Source of the DNA: Inia geoffrensis
Lineage: Eukaryota; Chordata; Mammalia; Artiodactyla; Iniidae
Direction: 5' to 3'
Length of the DNA: 64,000 nt
Assembly: GCA_036417435.1 (NCBI GenBank)
Contig: CM070916.1
Coordinates: forward strand, 20,209,552-20,273,551
Position 1 is the stretch's first letter. Each line of letters opens with the position of its first letter. A program made the position numbers and the translations under genes. Positions 56,725 through 64,000 of the stretch are shown piece after piece. Below the pieces are notes generated by a model. The model ran no database searches, was not told the origin of the DNA, and saw only the letters and a program-made list of their open reading frames with translations.

Positions 56725-58190
56725 AGGTAGGAAAAAATGCAAGCAAGACACGCTATGTTTTAAGACATTCATGCTGTGATTTTCAATATTCGATAAATAC
56801 TTATTTTAGGATAATTATGTATAAGTTATAGGTAAAATGTTAAAAATAAACACATGTAAACTATTAGTGGTACAACTAGACAGTAACTTTTATATATAAA
56901 GCTCAAGCCAATGGCCCTGCCTCGGCTTTTAGGTTCTATAATATCTATTACTTATTTGTACAAGGCCTCAGAGGAAAAAAAATGCTAAAGAGCATGATCA
57001 AAATCAATATATTTAAAAGGGGAAATAAATGGAAGAAAAGGACATTAATCATGCTTGACGTTGAATAAATACTTAACCGTGTACAAGTATCTGCAAAAAT
57101 CGCTTAGCAAAGTTCATCTCCATGAAAATTCAAACCCTACAATTCTCTCCAGGTCATTAGGCTTTTGGATGTCCCATAATCCTCGGATTTTTGGCCAAAA
57201 TCAAAATATTGGTAACTATCATTACCTTTTTAACTTTTATTTTTTACAGTGGCTGCACAATATAACAATTCACATATATTTCATTGCATTTCGTTTTAAG
57301 ACAAAGAAATTCGATTAGAAAAAAAGTCATGGAAGGACTGTTGCTTTTCTGAACCAGAAGCTCTCTGAAATTTGGTCTTTTCGGAAGGTTTAGATGAAGG
57401 ATAAGCACTGCTACTGGTGGTGGATGTACGAATTTATATTCCACGGCTTGGGACTTCCTCATCGCCTCTGTTGGAGTTCCCGATAAAACCAGATACAGCC
57501 TCCTGACTGTCAGAGCACATTTATAACTGAGCTCTGTATTGAATAATTTCCTTTAAGCCAGGCACACTTTAAAAGAGAACAAAGGGCGTGTGGCAGTCAG
57601 ACACGAAGCTTCCCCAAACACGAAGCCAGATAGATTTTCAATAATTTAAACGGCCACTTTGAATAAATTTTATCTTAGTTAAATCTTGTGATTGCTCATT
57701 ATAATCTTTAATCAAATCATAAGTCATCCTAAAAGGGACTGTAACATATACCACGTGCTTTATTCTAAGTCATAAATGTACAATTTTCGGTTAACTTAAA
57801 AAACCTTCTACATGGAAGGCTATTTATCATAGGAATTTCAAAGCCGAGTTAACCAAATACGCTTAGGTGCATAAAGAACAAAGGTGGAATACAATGAACA
57901 ATCAAATGCTAGAGAATGGAGAAAAGACAGATTGCCCTTTAAGGCCAAGATGGCGCGTGCCAGGCATGTGTGCCAGGGTGAAATCATCCCTTCATTTCTT
58001 TCCTAGTGCAGTACCATTAATCAATCACAGTGCTCCTTTATACTGAGCCCAGAGGTGACCTCAGGATCCTTCTGAACACAGAATTCCAGGCAGCCACAAC
58101 CATTCTTTTGGATCGGTAACACCAAACACTATCTCTGATTTGGGATTTCCTTTGTACTGCCATTGGCACGACTGCTCCGTAATGGCTCAG
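56725..58190. other. Unannotated unique region
   Basis: No repeat or exon is recognised over about 1.4 kb. It includes the YY1-like site at 57945-57960. Confidence 0.45.
57945..57960 (+). promoter_or_regulatory. Isolated YY1-like motif
   Basis: The sequence 'ggccaagatggcgcgt' contains the strong YY1 core AAGATGGCG with two CpG in a CpG-poor setting. There is no CpG island or gene start next to it, so binding is only a possibility. Confidence 0.35.
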
Positions 58191-58194
58191 CAGG

Positions 58195-58440
58195 GTTGTA
58201 CATTCATTGTTGAAAGGAACTAGAGGTCATCTGGTTCAAACAACTGCTACAGAATCACCCAGAAAAGGTGTAACCTCTCTTTGAAACTTTCAGGGACAGA
58301 ACCCCTGCCTTATTAGCACGCACGTCACTTTCAGACAACGCCAGTTCTTAGAAAGGTTAGAAATTTGTTCCTTACATTAATTCAAAATATGTCTTTCTGT
58401 AATGCCCTCACAGAGTAAACCTAATTCCACCATAAAAGAC
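58195..58440 (+). repeat. CR1/L3-like LINE 3' fragment
   Basis: The phrase 'aaaggaactagaggtcatct', 'ggttcaaacaactgctacag', 'tctctttgaaactttcaggg', 'cagacaacgccagttcttag', 'ttgttccttacattaattca' and 'gtctttctgtaatgccct' follows an ancient mammalian repeat that I associate with L3/CR1. The family name and strand are uncertain. Confidence 0.4.
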
Positions 58441-58652
58441 AGACTTTAAGTATTCAACAGAGTCACCTCGTGGCTTCTCCTTTTAGGTTTCTCTTTGCTA
58501 AAAATATATTAAGATGCTTCAGCAGCACCCCAGGTGGCATAGTTCCCAGGTCCTTCGCCAGCTAAGAAGGACAATTATTCTTTTTAATTATTAGTTACAA
58601 TTAGTATTTTACATATCATACCCTTCATCTGGTGAAATCCATTTTTCAGCAG

Positions 58653-58671
58653 CAAAAAAAAAAAAAAAAAA
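58653..58671 (+). repeat. Poly-A run
   Basis: A run of about 19 A. I see no retroposed gene body upstream that would make this a processed-pseudogene tail. Confidence 0.85.
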
Positions 58672-58689
58672 AGAAGGCAAAGGGTAAAA

Positions 58690-59840
58690 ACTGTATCCTA
58701 TGAGTTCTTTGTACTTACAGATACTAGAGATTTTAAAAATAATTAGACCTAATTTAATTTTGTTTATCAATTACATCTTTTTAAAATGGTTCACAAAGCA
58801 TCCACCATTGGGGCACACACAAATATATAGTTGTCCTCCATGAAACAACACAATGGTGTGTCTGACATAAAGTTAGATCATTTTTGTTTTCTATATCGAC
58901 ATATATCCATGTGTAATTCCTATTTTTTGCTAAGACTAGAAAACCAGAGGACTGTGTGTGCTCTGTTTCCAACCTTTGGACCGTTGAGGTGGTAATGATT
59001 CACATCTACAGTTGCCAACAGGCAAACACACTTTCAATTCGCATTCTTCAGACACAAACATATTATCTGCTTCACTTAAAATGATTACCAGAATGTACAG
59101 ATAATAGATATGGACATAATATTCAGATAGAGATACAAATATAGACATTTGCATTTTATGACCTTTCTGAACAATTTTGGTAGCACAATAAGGCACACTA
59201 GAAGGAGTCCCATCAGATGGGGAGGGGAAGGTGTGAATTCTAGTGTTAGTTCTTTCATGTATGTTGGGCAATAATTTTTGTATCTATAGATCTCCTTTTC
59301 CTCAGTGGTAAAATAGAATCCTAACTCCAAATTTTATGATTTATGAATAATTATCTCCAAGATCCAGTTTGATACATCATCAGTTACTATATACCGCACA
59401 CTCACCCCAGTATGTTAGTCCTGTCCTTGATAACTTAGGAATTTGAATAGGAGATATTTTTTCAATTAAGAAGAATTTGTCTGCTATATAGTGTATTCCT
59501 TATTAGTTACAATGAAGATCTAGTGGCCTAACTTACTTACCACGGTGGTTATGCCTTAATTTACATTATGGTTGAAAATACTTTGAAAGTGAAAAAAAAA
59601 AAACAGTGGAATTTATGTTTCAAAGATCATTAAAACCTGCCCCAAATCATATGCACTGAAAATATTAAAACTATCCAGTTATATTCTACGCAAGGATGAC
59701 AGCTGGACTGACTAGGGTATCATACATCTGTCCCAGGCAGCTTTTCCAGAAAGGGAATTAAATTCCAGTGTTCCAGTATTTATATCCAGATGCTCAGATT
59801 TTTATACCCGTATTATAAAGTAAAAGTGGTCAGTAGTTAC
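58690..59840. other. Unannotated AT-rich sequence
   Basis: No repeat or exon is recognised. The 111-codon minus-strand open frame near 58936-59271 has no recognisable domain. Confidence 0.4.
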
Positions 59841-59844
59841 ATAA

Positions 59845-59955
59845 AACTGTGAGTTCCTTGCAGAAAGGGGCCTGTCATGTTCACGTCTGGTTTCTCAGAG
59901 CCTACAGTGCCAGCCATAGGGTAGACACTTAAAAAAATTTTCCTGAGCGAATTTT
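59845..59955 (+). repeat. L2 3' end
   Basis: The phrase 'ctgtgagttccttgcagaaa', 'ggggcctgtcatgttcacgt', 'cctacagtgccagccatagg' and 'gtagacactt' is an L2 terminus. Confidence 0.6.
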
Positions 59956-60429
59956 GAGACTTGATTATATACACCTCAGGCTTCTTTACTGGGTCTCACA
60001 ATCTCCTTAGAGCCAGAGAAATGGCCCACTGAGGACAAAATTGCCTTTGGATGGAGTTCCACTTACGAATGTTCCTTTTATTAGAAGTTGAAAGCTAAAG
60101 GTATGCAGCCCCAAATGATTGCTTACTAGCACTCAAACTTACGCACTGGGGGGAAAGAAACTGTATTTTATATTGCTGTATTAATTTTTCTTATCTAAAG
60201 AAATAACAGACCATTGAAAAAGTATATCCAAGTTATATATTTACAACTGAGAAAGTAGAAAAATCATGGAAATTACTTCTGACATTATTCTTTCTAGTAA
60301 ATACAATGAGCCAACATTAAGGAATATAGCAATAAACATTTATGTACCTACGAACAGCATGGGGTGAATAACTGGAATAAGAAGGCTGTACAAATCCAAT
60401 AAAAAAATATAATTACAAGAGTAGACCAT

Positions 60430-60560
60430 GAATACCTACAATGGGTATAATAATATATATCTTGATTTTACTGAAGTATTTGATACAGTGTCTCACAAAA
60501 TTTTATTCACAAAATTAATTTATACTGTCTATTCTAATTCACTGAGGACCACTCGAAAAG
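60430..60560 (+). repeat. Fossil LINE reverse transcriptase (CR1/L3-like)
   Basis: Bases 60461-60517 translate without interruption to LDFTEVFDTVSHKILFTKL. This corresponds to the conserved non-LTR reverse-transcriptase block of the form '(L)DFSKAFDTVSHxxLLxKL', in which the first Asp belongs to the catalytic core. Flanking sequence is not open for long, so only a short remnant survives. The motif form fits CR1/L2/L3-type LINEs better than L1, but the clade is an inference. Confidence 0.6.
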
Positions 60561-60879
60561 CCACACCCGATCATGTGTAGGAAATAAGATTAAGAGCAAA
60601 TAAAAAAAGGTTATGAAATAAAAAGGAATTATGCTTCTCGGCTTCAAAAAAAACCTAACAAATATCTCTAGGATTCAGCATTGCTTAACCCTTTGCTGAC
60701 TCATCAAAATGTAAATGTTATTGTAGTGAGTAATTACGGGTTTCTAGGAAGATCAAAGGATGATCAGTCTAACTCATTCTCATTTCTAACAGTGCCCATC
60801 TTCTAGTAGACACTCAATAGATACTGAATGGATTAATAGGATTTCAGAGATGCTACACATCAGTACTTCAATTGTACAG

Positions 60880-60990
60880 AGACAGATAGTAGCATGCAAC
60901 AAGGTTAGGTCATTTGCTTGAGGCCACAAGCCGGATAAGCATTAGACCAGGACCAGAACTCAGGTTTCTTGAGTCCTGAGAAGCATTAAC
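60880..60990 (-). repeat. MIR fragment
   Basis: The phrase 'caaggttaggtcatttgctt', 'gaggccacaagccggataag' and 'ggaccagaactcaggtttct' is antisense MIR. Confidence 0.6.
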
Positions 60991-60999
60991 TTTCACTGT

Positions 61000-62480
61000 G
61001 TGGTCAAACTTCAGAGGTTCTAACTCCAATATATATGAATGTCCATAAATTTACAGAGGAGGCTCAGAAAGTAAGAGAATGGCAAAATCACAGTGCTACT
61101 CAGCTCTGTTAGTTGCAGGAAATAACATTTAACTGGGCATAATTTCATGTGTAATAATGACATTTGGGTTATTCACACCTAACAAGAGCACAATGGAAGA
61201 CTTCCCATCAAGGAATCAAACTTCATAAATGATTGCCTTGGTCAGTTAACCCTGACTGTGGGTTTCATCTCATGGTTCTACAGCATATGCCCTCATCAGA
61301 GATGGTGCACTGAGAAGCTAGGGTTCATCTTGGACTCCATCTCTCTCTGACTGCACAGCTTAGACTCATCACACTGCCTTGGCTTCTTTACTATAAAACC
61401 TGCCTTCCACTTATTCCTTTTCCATTGCAAATTGGCAGAGGTAGGGTTAATGGGCGAACCGCATGTCATGCCTTTTTTTTAGTGTATCATCTTCACAACC
61501 ATATGAGGATTTACTACTGAGGTGACACATCACAAAAAAAGGACACAAAGATCGAAAGTTGTCATATTTCTAAAGATCAGCATCTCACTTAGTCCGCATT
61601 TACTAAGGTGTTTGTGAAAATGCTAAAATCCCCCGATGCTCTTTTGTGAAGTCTCAGAACCATGCATAACTATTACAAGGTAAACGAGGAGTAAACTATG
61701 TTTACCTGTAATGATTCATTTAGGAACATGCTTAGCAGAATGTGGACATCTGAAATGACACCAAGAATACTTGGGAGGTTTACTTATTATTAGTGGATAA
61801 TAAGTAAATTATAATATTGTCTATTTGAACTAGACTCACAACTCTGTAGCAGGGATTCAGGTAGGAGTAGGGTAAGTCCTGCAAGGTAGATGCTAAATAG
61901 GGGAGCTTTTAATCCCCTAGATCTGGGAGTTTTAACGCAGTGCTCAGTGTGGACTCTGAACAACCCAAACAAAGATGCCAGCATCAGAAGGTCCTGGGGA
62001 GGCAGGCAAGCTTTGAGAACTTTGCTTTAGTGGCTTTAGAAAAGCTTGAGTGGGACCATCTGGGAAATTCAAGAGTGAGTCCTGTTCATTTGCAAAGGAC
62101 AGGTTTTCCTGTTAAGACACAAAATGGATAACGTAGTTCAGTGATTCTTAATGGGCCACATCAGCTGTGCGCCTTATTCAATGCATGCTCTTTTCCTCTA
62201 CCCGCAAGTCCGACACTTCTCTGGGGCAGTTTCCACGCTGCACCCCTTGTGGAGAGAGGGAGCCCATGTTTCTGATGGGAGGGTATTTGCCTTTCTCAGG
62301 TGTGTTAGGATGGGCACGAGACGAAGTACTATAGAGGTAAACAGGGAATTAAATGCAAAAAAAAAAAAAAAAAAAGCACTCATTATTTTGATAGTTTTTC
62401 TCTAAAAGGCCAATCAATCAAGGTATGTTTTAGACAGATTAAACAAAATGTGAATATAATAAACAGCTTGAGCTTAGAAA
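61000..62480. other. Unannotated sequence with a poly-A run
   Basis: No repeat or exon is recognised. An A run of about 19 bases lies at 62358-62376, without a recognisable retroposed body or flanking duplication. Confidence 0.4.
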
Positions 62481-62484
62481 ACAT

Positions 62485-62620
62485 CTTAGAGATAATTTAG
62501 CACAATCCCCTCATTTACCATATGAAGTAAAAGTGGTCCAGAGCAGCTAAATTATTTGGCTGAGGTAATACAGTGGAGTCAAAGTAGAGACTCAGATCAC
62601 ATTTCTTGTTTGCCATCTGC
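62485..62620 (-). repeat. MIR-type fragment
   Basis: The phrase 'aaacatcttagagataattt', 'agcacaatcccctcatttac' and 'tttggctgaggtaatacagt' is the same old family as at 9923-10456. It ends where a DNA transposon begins. Confidence 0.5.
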
Positions 62621-62623
62621 ATA

Positions 62624-62972
62624 GGTGTCTCTGGGTATCTGAGTGGGATTGGTTCCAGAATCCCCCACAGATAGCAAAATCCAGGAAAACTTAAATTGCT
62701 TATATAAAATGGTGTGGCATTTGTATATAACCTACACACATCTTCCTGTATACTTTAAATCATCTTTAGATTACTTGTAATACCTAATATAATGTAAATG
62801 CCATGTAAATTGATATAAATACAATGTAAATGCTATGTAAATAGTTGCCAGTGCAGGGGCAAATTCAAGTTTTGCTTTTTGGAACTTTCTGGAATTTTTT
62901 TTTTCCGAATATTTTCCATCCGTGGTTGGTTCAACCACAGATACGGAACCTGCAGATATGGAGGGCCGACTG
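62624..62972 (+). mobile_element. MER2-like (Tigger-class) DNA transposon
   Basis: MER2 phrases occur in order: 'gggattggttccagaatccc', 'tatataaaatggtgtggcat', 'ttgtatataacctacacaca', 'tcttcctgtatactttaaat', 'catctttagattacttgtaa', 'tacctaatataatgtaaatg', and the right end 'ttccatccgtggttggttca' through 'ggagggccgactg' followed by TA. An internal part is missing or altered around 62790-62880, where 'aatgtaaatgc' phrases are repeated. Confidence 0.8.
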
Positions 62973-62974
62973 TA

Positions 62975-64000
62975 CTCCCGGGTGACTCACCCTCCACCAA
63001 GCGGGCCATGGATGGAGGCCTGTGCTTTGCGACACGCATTATTCAACTAATAGGACTCAGCTCTCTGTAGTGCATGCTGTAAGTCTAACTGTCATAAAAA
63101 TGCTGCCAACCGTGAGAACTCCAAGGAAATTGGTGGAAGCATCTTTCCTTGAAAGAATTAGAGGCAAACTAGATAATGCATAAACAAAACTGTGGATAAA
63201 ATGCTGAAATGTGACGTTTCTTTCATCCATATTTTGTATAACTGTGGTTAATGGCTCTGGAGAAAACAGTTTCGGAGATGCTTCTCTTTGCTTGTAGCAC
63301 CAAATAATGTGTTTTCCTGATGAACGTATCAGTTCTCCCAGCATGAAAAGACGAGCTGGGAGGGGTCAGGATTTGAGAGGGGACAAACTAGTGCTATTTT
63401 TTTCTGTTTCTGTGGTTGGTACCTCATGGATGCCTTTAACATTTAATAGAATCCGGTAAGAAAACTCAAGGTAGACAACGAGAAAAACAAGTACAGAACA
63501 AAGCTCAAGCAGGGCAATTTGACCTGAGAATAATGCCTCACAATCAGATTTTGAAAAATTCCTACATTTGTGGTCTCAAACAATAGAATCTGTTGTTTTC
63601 ACCCCCTAGCGTTCTACACCGCGGCTAAGCGTAACTGCATGGTGAAACATACCAGCCCTCCCTTGAAGCAGCATTCAAACGTTTTGTTGAATAACTCTAT
63701 GTTTGGATCACAGAGGAATTCCCAAAGAGAACCTGATGCTGCAAAACCTGCTTCCTCAGACAGTGTCAAGCATGTTCTACATTTGTGGAGCGTATGAGTT
63801 TCTCACAGCAACTAGGCAGGGAGAAAGGATTTCATTTTTGAAGAGACCTCACTCACAATTGTTCTGGGGAGCCGGAGGCATCAGTGAAGGTCTACTAGTT
63901 AAGGTTTTCTTAGCATTCATCACTGGAGCCATCAATGTTGTCATTTAAAACAAACAAGCATGACACCCACGGGCCAAACCTCACACAGCGATCGTATGCC
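62975..64000. other. Unannotated unique sequence
   Basis: No repeat or exon is recognised in the last kilobase. Two overlapping plus-strand open frames at 63570-63948 have no recognisable domain, though the segment near 63600-63800 is less AT-rich than its surroundings. Confidence 0.4.

Noticed and set aside
62140..62376. Possible processed pseudogene ending in a poly-A run
   Set aside because: No recognisable gene body and no flanking target-site duplication were found.
1..64000. A new defence, biosynthetic or mobile system
   Set aside because: There are no gene clusters or long coding frames; the window is explained by mammalian interspersed repeats and unique non-coding DNA.

Overview
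This window looks like ordinary non-coding nuclear DNA from a cetartiodactyl mammal, most probably a cetacean. It is AT-rich, with no operons, no long open frames and no convincing exon. The diagnostic feature is a set of about 15 tRNA-derived CHR-type SINEs (the family shared by Cetacea, Hippopotamidae and Ruminantia). Many are close to one another in sequence and still carry clear target-site duplications. I saw no BovB LINE or ruminant-specific SINE, which argues for a whale or dolphin rather than a ruminant. The assignment is from recognised repeat sequence only; I could run no search.

Layout: 1-4.1 kb holds L2 fragments, an L1 3' end and a MER5A-like hAT remnant. 4.1-10.8 kb has two young CHR SINEs, MIRs and nested L1 pieces. 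10.8-16.3 kb is mostly unannotatable unique sequence. 16.3-25.4 kb has an L2 split by a CHR SINE, more MIR/L2, AT microsatellites and a comparatively CpG-rich unique block at 20.4-20.8 kb. 25.4-37.6 kb has six CHR SINEs, a small mariner-derived element, a MER20-like element, L1 fragments and an L1 copy that appears 5'-inverted. 37.6-46.9 kb has a 41-bp tandem duplication, a MER1 element split by later insertions, a palindromic MER53-like element and a Tigger-like DNA transposon. 46.9-48.9 kb is a SINE cluster with inverted pairs. 49-54.6 kb has L2, MIR, a long AT repeat and three more SINEs, one 5'-truncated beside an unexplained open stretch. 54.6-64 kb is mostly unique, with L2, a CR1/L3-like reverse-transcriptase fossil and a MER2-like transposon.

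No genes can be shown to work together here. The many short open frames are either CHR SINE sequence (GC-rich, lacking stops in several frames on both strands), antisense L1 or chance. The window is either intergenic or inside a large intron. The strong strand bias of the CHR SINEs (13 minus, 2 plus) weakly suggests an intron, but does not prove it. I found no evidence for a new biological system. The more interesting items are structural: nested insertions, inverted SINE pairs, a probable twin-primed L1, an old LINE reverse-transcriptase remnant and a few G-quadruplex-prone tracts.
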